A stretch of DNA of 64,000 bases from Microbacterium sp. MYb62 (GCF_002979475.1 NZ_PCOY01000013.1:29379-93378); one strand, 5' to 3'. Counted from the first letter of the stretch, positions 54,044 through 62,352 are shown. The notes: generated from the sequence alone by a model not told the origin. Numbers and translations are program-made.

Positions 54044-54790
54044 GTGAGCGACATCGAACTCGCCCGCATCCCCGCCGGAGTCGTGACACTGAACGATGCG
54101 CGACGCAAGGAACGGCGGGTGGTGGAACTCGCGGCGTTCGAGATCGGGGTCTACCCGGTGACCGAGGAACAGCTCGCAGACATCCTCGGTGTTCCGGTGC
54201 AGCACCCGCGCCGCCCCGCGTCCGATCTCAGCTGGCTGCGCGCGGTGCACTTCTGCAACGCCGCCTCCGAATGGGAGGGACTCGACCGGGTATACCTGTT
54301 CGACGGTGAGGACGTGACGTGGGATACGACGGCAGACGGCTATCGGCTGCCCACCGAAGCGGAGTGGGAGTATGCCTGCCGGGCGGGTTCAGCCGGTCCG
54401 CATTACGCTCCGCTTGCCGATGCCGCGTGGACGAGCGCCGACGGGGTCTCCTCTCCCCAGGACATCGGAGGCAAGCTGCCGAACCTCCATGGCTTGTTCG
54501 ACACGCTCGGCAACGTCTGGGAATGGTGCTGGGACCTGCTCGACCCCGCCCGTTACGACGCCTATCGCGTGTTCCGGGGCGGTGGTTTCGCCGATGACGC
54601 CTGGAGTGTGCGCGCGTCGGTACGCCGCGGGGGAGCGCCCCGCATGCACCACGACGATGTCGGGTTCCGGCTCGCCCGAGGTGTCTTCGACACACCGGGT
54701 CAGGCGCAGGGCTGGTCGACCGAGGCCGACCAGGAGCGCTCCGCGCAGGACGGCCCGCTGCCGTCGGGGTGGACACCTCGACGACGCTGA
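54044..54790 (+). CDS. SUMF1/FGE-fold protein
   Basis: 248-aa protein of the formylglycine-generating enzyme fold. Landmarks: IPAGVVTLNDA, VYPVTEEQLADILG, YRLPTEAEWEYACRAG and GLFDTLGNVWEWCWD, ending with VGFRLAR near 210. In true FGE the segment after RGG carries a Cys pair that binds copper (SYxC...SYC); here the matching stretch GGGFADDAWSVRAS has no Cys, so sulfatase activation is unlikely. A non-haem iron or purely binding role is open. No sulfatase is nearby. GTG start with AGAGGG upstream. Confidence 0.78.
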   Translation: MSDIELARIPAGVVTLNDARRKERRVVELAAFEIGVYPVTEEQLADILGVPVQHPRRPASDLSWLRAVHFCNAASEWEGLDRVYLFDGEDVTWDTTADGYRLPTEAEWEYACRAGSAGPHYAPLADAAWTSADGVSSPQDIGGKLPNLHGLFDTLGNVWEWCWDLLDPARYDAYRVFRGGGFADDAWSVRASVRRGGAPRMHHDDVGFRLARGVFDTPGQAQGWSTEADQERSAQDGPLPSGWTPRRR

Positions 54791-54954
54791 ACCTGCTCAG
54801 CAACGATCATCATCCTTCTTGTCGGTGCGGGCTCGCGGAGTTCGAAGCAGGCGACGCGGAGGTCCCTGAGCGAGTAAGCGTCGAGCTGATCGTGGAGACC
54901 TCCTGCACGTGCATCGTGGAACATGAAGGATGCCAGGCATCGCACCGGTCGGCT

Positions 54955-56280
54955 TCAGCGACGGCGCTCGGGATCGAGCCCGATCCGGATTCTCGTACGC
55001 TTCCGCTCGATCAGGATGAAGACCGTTCCGATGATCCACAGCGGGATCGGCATGAGGAACGCGATCCGGAACGCCTCGAGCGTGTAGGTCTCGGGGGTGC
55101 CGGCCCCCTGCAGGTCGAGCGCGAGACCGATCAGGAAGATCGCGATGAGTGCCGCGATGAAGCCTCCGGCGTTGGTGACACCCGTCGCCGTGCTGAGTCG
55201 ATGACTCGGGTTGTGCGTACGTGCGTGATCGAACGCGATCATCGACGCAGGGCCGCCTGTCGCGAGCGCGATGGCCAACGCGTAGAGGAGCCAGATGGGG
55301 GCTGTCTCGGGAAGGGAGACGACCGCGATCCACGCGACCATCTGAACGCCGACAGCAGGGAGGACGAGCGCGAGGGAGCGATGATTGGGCATGCGGCGGG
55401 AGAGGTCGCCGATGATGGGTCCGAGAAGCATGCCTGCAACGACATATACGGAGATGATGCCTGCGGCATGTGCCGTGTCGAGGCCCTCGGCTGCCGTGAG
55501 GAACGGCATTCCCCAGAGCAGGACGAACGCGGTGCCGGCGAACGGTGTCGTGAAATGCGACCAGAACGCCAGGCGTGTGCCCGGATGCGCCCACGCCGCA
55601 CGGATTCCGACGCCCGTGTCGATCGCTGATGTCACGACGCGGACGACTCCGGTGTCTGTGTTCACCGTGACATCGGCACCGCTCTCGGGCGGGTGGTTGC
55701 GGATGACCAGCGCGACGAGGATCGTGAACAGGACCCCGAGACCGGCGATGCTGCCGAAGGTGATAGTCCAGGTCGTGGCGTGGAGCAGTGCGGCGACGGG
55801 CACCAGCGCGATCAGCTGCCCGGTCTGTCCGATGATGCCCGTGAACTGGACCATGATCGGCCCGCGCTGCGCCGGAAACCAGGTCGCCACCAGACGGAGC
55901 ACCGCGGGGAAGATCGCGGCGTCTCCTGCGCCGAGGAGGATACGCGCGAAGATGGCGATTCCGATGCTCGGGGAGAGGGCCATGGTCAGCTGACCCGCGG
56001 CCATCAGCAGCATGCCGATGGTCATGATCGGGCGCGAACCGAAGCGATCCAACAGAATGCCTACCGGGATCTGCATCCCCCCGTAGACGGCGAGCTGCAC
56101 GACGGCGAACAGCGCCAGTGTCGACGCATCTGCCTGGAATCGGTCCGCGGCCTCCACTCCGACCGCTCCGAGTGAGGTCCGGTTCGTGATCGCGAGGACA
56201 TAAGCGGCGACACCGACCGACCAGATGATCCATGCCCGCAGCCCCGGCGTCGAAACGGGGGAGTGGGAGACCTGCGGCAC
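54955..56280 (-). CDS. MFS transporter, phthalate/glucarate porter-like
   Basis: 441-aa membrane protein with about 12 helices. Early segment LAITNRTSLGAVGVEAADRF and motif A GILLDRFGSRPIM point to the anion:cation symporter (NarK/GudP/phthalate) side of the superfamily. Also RLVATWFPAQRGPI after helix 4, typical of those carriers. Starts with GTG at 56280 with TAGCGT ending 7 nt upstream, and stands divergent to the glyoxalase gene. The 164 bases past its stop hold nothing I can recognise. Confidence 0.83.
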   Translation of the reverse strand: MPQVSHSPVSTPGLRAWIIWSVGVAAYVLAITNRTSLGAVGVEAADRFQADASTLALFAVVQLAVYGGMQIPVGILLDRFGSRPIMTIGMLLMAAGQLTMALSPSIGIAIFARILLGAGDAAIFPAVLRLVATWFPAQRGPIMVQFTGIIGQTGQLIALVPVAALLHATTWTITFGSIAGLGVLFTILVALVIRNHPPESGADVTVNTDTGVVRVVTSAIDTGVGIRAAWAHPGTRLAFWSHFTTPFAGTAFVLLWGMPFLTAAEGLDTAHAAGIISVYVVAGMLLGPIIGDLSRRMPNHRSLALVLPAVGVQMVAWIAVVSLPETAPIWLLYALAIALATGGPASMIAFDHARTHNPSHRLSTATGVTNAGGFIAALIAIFLIGLALDLQGAGTPETYTLEAFRIAFLMPIPLWIIGTVFILIERKRTRIRIGLDPERRR

Positions 56281-56286
56281 GTCTCC

Positions 56287-56292
56287 ACGCTA
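56287..56292 (-). promoter_or_regulatory. Predicted -10 for leaderless mRNA of the minus-strand MFS gene
   Basis: TAGCGT on the minus strand, ending 7 nt before the GTG at 56280. Confidence 0.45.
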
Positions 56293-56344
56293 CTCCTGCA
56301 GGCGGCGAGGTTCCGCCGCACGGAGCGATGTCGCATGCTGCAGC

Positions 56345-56350
56345 TACCGT
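56345..56350 (+). promoter_or_regulatory. Predicted -10 for leaderless glyoxalase-fold gene
   Basis: TACCGT ends 7 nt before ATG 56357. Confidence 0.4.
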
Positions 56351-56356
56351 GACCTC

Positions 56357-56725
56357 ATGACCAGCACACCTCTGCATCACTCCCTCGACTATGTCGAGCT
56401 CGTCGTCACCGATCTCGACGCGGCGAAACGTTTCTTCGCCGCCGCCTTCGGATGGGCATTCAACGACTACGGCCCCGGCTATGCGGGCATCGTCTCGCCG
56501 CGCGGCGATGGCAGCGAGGTCGGTGGGCTGATGCTCGCCGACGAGCCGCGTCCCGTCGGCGGTCCGCTCGTCCTGCTGTACTCCGACGACCTCGATGCCA
56601 CGATGAGCGGCATCGAGGTCGCCGGTGGCACGATCCTGCAGCCTCCCTACGAGTTCCCCGGCGGTCGCCGCCTGCACTTCGCCGACCCGAGCGGAAACGA
56701 ACTCGGAGTCTGGTCCATGCAGTAG
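56357..56725 (+). CDS. VOC/glyoxalase-fold protein
   Basis: 122-aa vicinal oxygen chelate protein with two beta-alpha-beta3 units. LDYVELVVTDLDAAKRFFAAAFGW opens unit 1, and the C-terminal GGRRLHFADPSGNELGVW carries the usual metal His and Glu positions. Such single-chain VOC proteins act as lyases, dioxygenases or antibiotic-binding proteins; none can be preferred here. ATG 56357 chosen by promoter spacing and by the start of the fold. Confidence 0.83.
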   Translation: MTSTPLHHSLDYVELVVTDLDAAKRFFAAAFGWAFNDYGPGYAGIVSPRGDGSEVGGLMLADEPRPVGGPLVLLYSDDLDATMSGIEVAGGTILQPPYEFPGGRRLHFADPSGNELGVWSMQ

Positions 56726-56853
56726 ACCCCGGGGCGACCGCTGGCGTCGTGGCGTGAGTGCGGCAAGGGTACTGGTTTCCGCAGAATCAGCCGACGAGAC
56801 CGCATTCCGCGCGCTCCCGAATCGTTGCCGCGCTGCAGTGCGAGAATCGAGCC

Positions 56854-57381
56854 GTGACCATCACACCGTCGTTGCCCCGGCTGCAGACGCCTCGTCTCGT
56901 GCTCCGTGCCCAAGACGTCGCCGACGCCGGCGTCTTTCACCGGTTATGGACCGAACGCGACGAACGTGTGCCCGCCCAACGCAAGATCGATGCCGACGGC
57001 CATCCGGATGTGCACGACATCTCGGCGCAGATCGCCGACTCGAGCGACTCCTGGCTCCTCACGGTGCAGCGCATCGAGACGGGCGACGCCATCGGATACT
57101 GCGGCCTCGTCTTCGGTGGCGTCGGCGTACCGGACGAGCCGGAGCTGGCGTTCGAGCTCGCCGCGGAAACCCACAACAGGGGGTATGCGACCGAGGCCGC
57201 GGAAGCGGTTCTGGCGTGGAGCGCCGACGCGGGGTTGCATCGGGTTTGGGCGGGCGTGTGGGAATGGAATCTGGCATCGCGGCGCGTGCTCCAGAAGCTC
57301 GGCTTCGTCGAGTCCGGACAAGAGCGCCCGCGCTCGGTCCATGGCCGGAACCTGTTGACGGTCAAAGACCTCAGAAGATGA
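56854..57381 (+). CDS. GNAT acetyltransferase
   Basis: 175-aa RimJ-type acetyltransferase: TPRLVLRAQDVADAGVF at the N-terminus, acetyl-CoA loop in ETHNRGYATEAAEAVL, and NLASRRVLQKLGFVESG at the end. GTG at 56854 is used; a weak GAGAAT lies 7 nt before it. The 128 bases before this gene hold no other recognisable feature. It converges on the methyltransferase gene with 12 bases between. Substrate unknown. Confidence 0.83.
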   Translation: MTITPSLPRLQTPRLVLRAQDVADAGVFHRLWTERDERVPAQRKIDADGHPDVHDISAQIADSSDSWLLTVQRIETGDAIGYCGLVFGGVGVPDEPELAFELAAETHNRGYATEAAEAVLAWSADAGLHRVWAGVWEWNLASRRVLQKLGFVESGQERPRSVHGRNLLTVKDLRR

Positions 57382-57393
57382 CGCTTCCGGGGT

Positions 57394-58200
57394 TCACGCG
57401 CTGATCGGGCGGCGGGCGATCGCGATCAGGTGCGCGCTCTGATCGCGGATCCCGGGGGTGGCGGATGCCGCACGGGCGAGCACCAGCGCGGCGTGCCTCA
57501 CATCTTCGCCGGCGTCGCCGATCACCTCCAGGAACAGCCCGGCCGGTCCCTCGACACCGACGACGTCGTCGACCTCGAAGCCGGCATTCGCGACCTCGTC
57601 GTGGAGCTCCTCCGCCGTATGCAAGTGACCAGCCGGAAAGCGCAGTCGTGGGCTCGGCGTGCCGTCGACGAGGAGAGCCGCCCAGTCGTCCGGCAGGCTG
57701 GGAGGCGGCGACTGGGTGAGAGACACGCTCCCAAACGCGACATATCGCGAAAGCGCCGCTGTGAGCAGCACGCCGCCGGGCTTGAGGACACGCAGGGCCT
57801 CCGCGAGCGCCACGCGGCGATCAGCCACGGGGGAGAGGTGGTAGAGGGGTCCGAGGAGAAGTGCGATGTCGAACTCTTCGGAGGCGAAGGGCAGCGCCCG
57901 CGCATCACCGAGATGCGCATCGATTCCGGCAGCGCTCGCGGTGTCCACATGTCGCTGCACCGGATCGACGAGCACGACGTCGTATCCGTCATCACGCAGT
58001 GCTGTCGCGTGGATGCCGGATCCGCCGCCGATGTCGATCACACGTCCGGCAGGCGCCTTCCCACGGATCAGCTCCTGCGTTCTCTGGAACTCGAGCGGCC
58101 CCTGCGCGGAGCGCGTCGTCAGACGCGCGTTCTCGTCGAAGGTGTCCGCGTAGTACACCTGGATCCGCGCGTCGATGTCATCCTGGTCTGATGTCGCCAT
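57394..58200 (-). CDS. SAM-dependent class I methyltransferase
   Basis: 268-aa methyltransferase. Motif I is VIDIGGGSGIHA (about 54-65), then VVLVDPV and the GDARALPFASEEFDIALLLG segment, followed by ALRVLKPGGVLL. This is the Methyltransf_11-like pattern seen in small-molecule enzymes. The C-terminal half is variable. ATG 58200 has TAGCAT ending 7 nt upstream. No neighbouring gene reveals the substrate. Confidence 0.85.
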   Translation of the reverse strand: MATSDQDDIDARIQVYYADTFDENARLTTRSAQGPLEFQRTQELIRGKAPAGRVIDIGGGSGIHATALRDDGYDVVLVDPVQRHVDTASAAGIDAHLGDARALPFASEEFDIALLLGPLYHLSPVADRRVALAEALRVLKPGGVLLTAALSRYVAFGSVSLTQSPPPSLPDDWAALLVDGTPSPRLRFPAGHLHTAEELHDEVANAGFEVDDVVGVEGPAGLFLEVIGDAGEDVRHAALVLARAASATPGIRDQSAHLIAIARRPISA

Positions 58201-58206
58201 AAGCGG

Positions 58207-58212
58207 ATGCTA
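58207..58212 (-). promoter_or_regulatory. Predicted -10 for leaderless methyltransferase mRNA
   Basis: TAGCAT on the minus strand, ending 7 nt before ATG 58200. Confidence 0.5.
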
Positions 58213-58379
58213 TCGAGCCGGATCGCGGGGCCCGCGATCCGAGGGGAGCATCGGGACAGGTTTCTCCGCATCCTCGTGCGCCCCGGGAGGAAGCGGCATC
58301 AGGCGCGATCACTGCGTGTGTTCCACCGCACCGCACCCGATTCGCCATCGGTCCCGTGGGGCGTGAGACGATCGCTCCT

Positions 58380-58835
58380 GTGACGGCATTCATACGGGGC
58401 AGGGTTCCGGAAGACGTCGAACGGTGCGTCGATCTCTGGATCAGCGCGCTTCGCCACCGCGACGGCCACGTCGATGAGGCTCCGGTGTCAGAGCGTACGA
58501 GAGAGGTCTTCGGCGGTGGCCTCATCCGATTCGCCATCACCGACGGGCCCGTGTTGAACGGGTTCGCGGTCACGGTCCCTCGGACGGATGAGACGGCGGT
58601 CCTCGAGCGGATCGCTGTGCGCCCGAGCCTGGCGGGGCAGGGGATCGGCCGCGCACTGCTTCTCGACGCGATCACCTCGTCGCGCGAAGGCGGGTACTCC
58701 GCCCTCGAACTGGCGGTGCGCAGAGGCAATCCGGCCGTGCTGCTCTACGAGTCACTCGACTTCCGTCGCGCATCGGAGCCCATCGCACATCCGCTCGGAG
58801 GCGAGCCGATGATCACCTACCGCCTCGGTCTTTGA
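58380..58835 (+). CDS. GNAT acetyltransferase
   Basis: 151-aa acetyltransferase: FIRGRVPEDVERCVDLW opening, acetyl-CoA loop VRPSLAGQGIGRALL near 85-98 and AVLLYESLDFR near 120. GTG 58380 is preferred; an alternative GTG at 58356 adds eight residues. A GACGAT sits 8 nt before 58380 at the position used by leaderless promoters, though it departs from the consensus. It is tail-to-tail with another GNAT gene, 12 bases apart. Confidence 0.8.
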   Translation: MTAFIRGRVPEDVERCVDLWISALRHRDGHVDEAPVSERTREVFGGGLIRFAITDGPVLNGFAVTVPRTDETAVLERIAVRPSLAGQGIGRALLLDAITSSREGGYSALELAVRRGNPAVLLYESLDFRRASEPIAHPLGGEPMITYRLGL

Positions 58836-58847
58836 GCGCGGCATGAC

Positions 58848-59294
58848 TCACTCCGCTGCCGGCGGTATCAGGCGGAGCACGTTCGTCTCCCGTCGCTCGA
58901 ATCCCAGGGTCTCGTACAGACGCAAAGCCGACGCGCGCGAAGGTCGCGAGGTCAGATCAAGAGTGTGGAGACGTCTGCGACTGGACTCTCCGATGAGCGC
59001 TTCGAGGAGGAGTCTCGCAACACCGCGTCCCCGAACCTCCTGATCGACGACGACGTCCTCGACGATTCCCCGCCGGCCGGTGACGAGCGGAAGGGAGACG
59101 AGGGTGGCCATGCCGACGATGCGGCCCGAAATCCGAGCGACGAACAGGTCGCAGTCCCGTGCTGCAGTCAGAGCTCTTATCCGGTCGGTATCGAACGTGG
59201 CGCTCGACGACAGCTGCGGCAGCAGAGACGCCAGTCGCGCGAGGTCACTTTCCGAAACGGCGTCGGCGATCGAGATGCGGATGTCATTCACCAT
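58848..59294 (-). CDS. GNAT acetyltransferase
   Basis: 148-aa acetyltransferase. LPQLSSSATFDTDRIRAL is followed by the core strand IVEDVVVDQEVRGRGVARLLLEAL with the RGRGVA acetyl-CoA loop, then ALRLYETLGFERR. ATG 59294 is chosen because TAGGCT ends 8 nt before it. The divergence from the neighbouring GNAT at 58380 is large enough that they do not look like a recent duplication. Lies 10 bases downstream of the P-loop kinase gene on the same strand. Confidence 0.82.
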   Translation of the reverse strand: MVNDIRISIADAVSESDLARLASLLPQLSSSATFDTDRIRALTAARDCDLFVARISGRIVGMATLVSLPLVTGRRGIVEDVVVDQEVRGRGVARLLLEALIGESSRRRLHTLDLTSRPSRASALRLYETLGFERRETNVLRLIPPAAE

Positions 59295-59301
59295 CTCCGC
59301 G

Positions 59302-59307
59302 AGCCTA
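59302..59307 (-). promoter_or_regulatory. Predicted -10 for leaderless GNAT mRNA
   Basis: TAGGCT on the minus strand, ending 8 nt before ATG 59294; it overlaps the end of the kinase gene. Confidence 0.5.
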
Positions 59308-60030
59308 GGCGATCCCTCTCGGCGGATGGGGACTCCGCCCACCGATGTCCTGCAGGATGACCGACACGAGTTCGTCGGTGCCCACCTCCGGACCGACCCG
59401 TTCCTCATCGAACCAGGGGAGCGGCTGCCAACCGTCGTACCAGTCACGGATCTTTTCGCTGCTGATCACACCGCCGAGCGTTCGACCGGCGTGACGGCGG
59501 AGCGTCTCATCGAGGCCGACGTGGAACTGATAGATGCGGGTCACGCCCCGATGGTCGCGGTGGAGACGCTCGAACGGCTCCGAATAGTCCCGAAGGTTGA
59601 AGATGCCGTCCAGGATCACGTCGTATCCGAGGTCGAGCGCTTGGCGCGCAGCACCGACCAAGAGGATGCTCGCGTCTTTCGAACGCCGTCGACGATCGGG
59701 CTCGTGCAGCATCTCCCGGCGGATGTAGTCCTGATGGATGAGCGCGACGCGTGCACCGAGAACGGACCGCAGGGCGAGCGCGGTCGTCGTCTTGCCCGAA
59801 GCCGAGTCGCCACGGAGGATCACGAGCCGCGTCGTTGCGCTGCCGACAGCAACCGGGATGTGCGCGACTGCCACGGGGGTCTCGTCTCGGAAGTCCATCA
59901 GCGCCTCCTCATCTCGACCCACCCGCAACCTCGCGCAGGCGGCCCGGCGATCCCACAGGAGTCGGGACGCTCGCTGTTCCCACTCTGGTCGGTACCCGGG
60001 CAGGGACACCGGGTTCTCCGCGTCGCGCAT
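59305..60030 (-). CDS. P-loop kinase-like protein
   Basis: Small AAA/zeta-toxin-like kinase with Walker A GDSASGKTTT (74-83 in the long form), HQDYIRREML after strand 2 and VILDGIFN as Walker-B-like strand. Such proteins phosphorylate small molecules or nucleotides. Two starts compete: ATG 60030 (241 aa) with TAGCGT exactly 7 nt upstream, and ATG 59898 (197 aa) with GAGGAGG five bases upstream. The first 44 residues of the long form are Arg-rich with several CGA codons and no family match, so the short form may be the active protein. Substrate unknown. Confidence 0.75.
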   Translation of the reverse strand: MRDAENPVSLPGYRPEWEQRASRLLWDRRAACARLRVGRDEEALMDFRDETPVAVAHIPVAVGSATTRLVILRGDSASGKTTTALALRSVLGARVALIHQDYIRREMLHEPDRRRRSKDASILLVGAARQALDLGYDVILDGIFNLRDYSEPFERLHRDHRGVTRIYQFHVGLDETLRRHAGRTLGGVISSEKIRDWYDGWQPLPWFDEERVGPEVGTDELVSVILQDIGGRSPHPPRGIA

Positions 60031-60036
60031 GCAACG

Positions 60037-60042
60037 ACGCTA
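60037..60042 (-). promoter_or_regulatory. Predicted -10 for the P-loop kinase gene
   Basis: TAGCGT on the minus strand, ending 7 nt before ATG 60030. Confidence 0.4.
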
Positions 60043-60244
60043 CCCGAGCCGTCCCATCGCCGCCGGCGACCGGCGGTTCGAGCCCGTCGGCGAGGGGAGA
60101 GGCATCGCGATGCCGACAGGCTCGGAGCGCTCGCCAACACGATCTCCGTTCCGAGTGAACGCTCCGCAGCGGGGCCCGTCCGCTCGAAGCCGCACATCGG
60201 GGTTCCTCCCGCCGAGCCCGAGCGGACACGTGTTGAATAGCCAG

Positions 60245-61018
60245 ATGCAGTACTCCGAGACTCCCGACTCCGCCGCACGGCCTCCGGGACACACTCGTCG
60301 GCGCTTTCTCCTCGTTGCGGGCGCGGGCGTCACCGTGACAGCTGCGGGGATATGGCTTGTGGCGACGGCCGGGGACACGGATGCCCCCGAAGCGACCCCC
60401 GCGAATCCGGACAACCCGCGAGGGTTGACGGAGTACGAGCCCGTCTACGATCGTGCGGCGAAGGGCCTCGAAGCGCCCCTGGGCTTCGAGGACTGCGCGC
60501 GTCCCACCGTTCGCGCCGGTCGAGCCACTGCAGGAAGCGACCGCCACGCGGTGACGCCGGTCATCGACCGGTTCATCATTCACCACACCGGCACGACAGC
60601 GGACCAACTGGACTTCTTCTCGCGCTGCAACAAGCGATCCTCTGCTCCCACGTTCTATCTGCGGCACGACGGGTCCGTGATCGAGCTGATACGCCCAGGC
60701 GTGAAACCGTCGGCCACCGGCGCCGACTGGAACTGGCGATCCCTGGCGGTGGAGACGCTGAATAGCACCGGGGCGCCGGAGTACGCCGTCACAGAAGCGC
60801 AGTTGGAGGAGCTCTCACAGATGATCGCGTGGCTCGCGACCTTCGACGGCAAGAGCCTGGACGGTGTACCGGTATCGTTCACGATCGATCGGGACCACGT
60901 CATCACGCATCGGGAAACCTGGTCGGGGACCGAATGCCCCGGGCCCTACCTGCGCTCCCGAGTGGACGACATCGTGGCCCGCGCACAGCAGATCTTCCGA
61001 GAGGCTCCCGTCACCTAG
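60245..61018 (+). CDS. Tat-exported N-acetylmuramoyl-L-alanine amidase (PGRP-like)
   Basis: 257-aa exported amidase. A twin-arginine signal (TRRRFLLVAGAG, 17-28) precedes a hydrophobic stretch to about 42. From about 105 the amidase_2/PGRP fold follows: FIIHHTGT with zinc His113/His114, the SAPTFYLRHDGSVIELI core, and THRETWSGTECPG with zinc His222 and Cys231. The ligand set is complete, so peptidoglycan cleavage is likely. The ATG at 60245 has a TTGAAT 7 nt upstream; GTG 60230 is an alternative start. The preceding 214 bases contain only divergent promoters. Confidence 0.85.
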   Translation: MQYSETPDSAARPPGHTRRRFLLVAGAGVTVTAAGIWLVATAGDTDAPEATPANPDNPRGLTEYEPVYDRAAKGLEAPLGFEDCARPTVRAGRATAGSDRHAVTPVIDRFIIHHTGTTADQLDFFSRCNKRSSAPTFYLRHDGSVIELIRPGVKPSATGADWNWRSLAVETLNSTGAPEYAVTEAQLEELSQMIAWLATFDGKSLDGVPVSFTIDRDHVITHRETWSGTECPGPYLRSRVDDIVARAQQIFREAPVT

Positions 61019-61069
61019 CCCCGGCAGATGGGGAGGGGCCCCGTTCGCGTTCCGCGGCACCGGCTCGAC

Positions 61070-61447
61070 TCACGGGCGGTGCGCCGTCCGCTGCAAGGCA
61101 GCGACCGTCGCGTCGTTGTCATCAGCGATGAAGACGACGTAGGCGAGCTTCGGGTGAGCGACATTCAGCACGACGGCGGATTCGCCGTGGCGATAGCACC
61201 ACCACGAGCGCCCTTTCGGCCCGCGCATGTATCCGGCCAGGGAACCGAGCGTCGCCAAGCCGGGAGCCCGGAACCGTGCGGGAACCTCGTGTCCCGGTTG
61301 GCTTGACACGTGCGCGGAGAGAATCGCCTCACGGGGAAGGCGCTTCTCTCGGCACAGGCTCCAGACCTTCCACATGCGCCGGGGCCTGACGACGACTTCT
61401 CCGCCGACGATGAAGACATCGACCAGGCCGGAGGCACGGGTCTTCAT
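61070..61447 (-). CDS. PH-like domain protein
   Basis: 125-aa beta-rich protein resembling bacterial PH-like domains seen in small actinobacterial proteins: VDVFIVGGEVVVRP, a basic middle (MWKVWSLCREKRLPRE), the RAPGLATLGSLAGYM turn, then HPKLAYVVFIADDND and a final helix. No membrane helix or signal. Its ATG overlaps the stop of the HTH-DUF3887 gene by four bases, so the two are a coupled operon. Family assignment is by pattern and moderate; function unknown. Confidence 0.7.
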   Translation of the reverse strand: MKTRASGLVDVFIVGGEVVVRPRRMWKVWSLCREKRLPREAILSAHVSSQPGHEVPARFRAPGLATLGSLAGYMRGPKGRSWWCYRHGESAVVLNVAHPKLAYVVFIADDNDATVAALQRTAHRP

Positions 61448-62052
61448 GCGCTGTCCGGGTTGAGGATGTAAAGACCGGCAATGCTCTGATCATCCCGAAA
61501 CGCGATCCGCACGACAAACTCGCCCGCCTCGAAATTCAACGCGGTATTGGTCACAGTCACGTCCGCCGCGCGGGAGAGTTGCGGTTCGCCGGTGCTTTCG
61601 AGCGCCCCGGCCTGTCCGGAAATCTGCGCCCATGCCGCTGCGAGCGACTCTTCCGAGAGTCCAGCCTTCATCGCCGCGTCGAATCTCGTGGTCACACTCG
61701 ACCAGCGTGACGCGGCGAGATCGTCGATCACGGCCGATGCCAGCGCGCCGGCTTCGGGCAGAGGTGTGGTGTCCATTGGTTCTCCTGTTCTCGGGTCTAT
61801 CGGTCTTCCGTACCGCTGGAACGCTGCCTGCCGAGAAACGCCCAGAGCGTCCCCGATCACCTGCCAGGACACCCCGTCACCACGTGCTTTCCGCACCACC
61901 GATGTCAAGACATGCTCCGCACCGATCCGGAGACGTGCTGCATCCTTGATGAGCTGTCCCGGGCTCGCTGGATCGGACAGTACGGGCGCAGCGAGCAGCG
62001 CATCGAGCTGATCTCGCATCTCGCGAATCGCATCTGTAAACGAATCCCGCAC
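61444..62052 (-). CDS. HTH protein with C-terminal DUF3887 domain
   Basis: 202-aa protein. Residues about 35-82 form a helical part ending in a helix-turn-helix (WQVIGDALGVSRQAAFQRYG, 63-82). Residues about 102-198 fit DUF3887, a cystatin/NTF2-like alpha+beta domain (VTTRFDAAMKAGLSEESLAAAW, then VTVTNTALNFEAGEFVVRIAF). The GTG at 62052 has TATGCT ending 7 nt upstream, and an inverted repeat flanks the start, suggesting autoregulation. It is the first gene of a two-gene operon with the PH-like protein. What DUF3887 senses is unknown. Confidence 0.78.
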   Translation of the reverse strand: MRDSFTDAIREMRDQLDALLAAPVLSDPASPGQLIKDAARLRIGAEHVLTSVVRKARGDGVSWQVIGDALGVSRQAAFQRYGRPIDPRTGEPMDTTPLPEAGALASAVIDDLAASRWSSVTTRFDAAMKAGLSEESLAAAWAQISGQAGALESTGEPQLSRAADVTVTNTALNFEAGEFVVRIAFRDDQSIAGLYILNPDSA

Positions 62053-62071
62053 GCGTCAAGCATACGTTTAC
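62036..62071 (-). promoter_or_regulatory. Inverted repeat around the HTH-DUF3887 start, candidate operator
   Basis: GTAAACG (62036-62042) and CGTTTAC (62065-62071) are perfect inverted copies centred close to the start codon (62050-62052); the right copy abuts the -10. ACGTTTACGT (62064-62073) is itself nearly palindromic (ACGT-TT-ACGT). A good site for binding by the HTH protein itself. Confidence 0.4.
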
Positions 62072-62352
62072 GTGCGTGAAAGCGGAAGGCTGCACGGCCG
62101 CAGACATCCCCCTCTCGTCGCGATGGATCTTGTAGATCTCGAGAAAGCCTTCGCGGGCACGCGCCGGCGCTCCCCGGAACCGAACAGAACTGCTGCTGAT
62201 CCGCAGATCCCTCGCACGGACGCAACATATCGATCTACCGGAATAGGGCAGGTTCCCGTTCTCCACTCCTCGGTAGCCTCATCGGGTGAGGGGCCATGTC
62301 CCTCGAATCGCATCTCACATTTCGCCCACCTGCCCAACTCATCGGAGCTGTT
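62053..62352. other. Intergenic region upstream of the I36-like gene
   Basis: 300 bases between divergent genes. It holds the minus-strand promoter and operator described above, a plus-strand TAGCCT (62274-62279) as possible -10 for the I36-like gene, and a short hairpin CCTCA/TGAGG (62277-62291). No gene is supported. Confidence 0.4.
62059..62064 (-). promoter_or_regulatory. Predicted -10 for leaderless HTH-DUF3887 mRNA
   Basis: TATGCT on the minus strand, ending 7 nt before GTG 62052. Confidence 0.5.

Noticed and set aside
54797..56677. 626-codon minus-strand frame over the MFS gene
   Set aside because: It is another frame of the same strand; the 441-aa frame has clear membrane helices and MFS motifs.
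59080..60240. 386-codon plus-strand frame opposite the P-loop kinase
   Set aside because: The minus strand has a Walker A and kinase layout; the plus frame has no motif.
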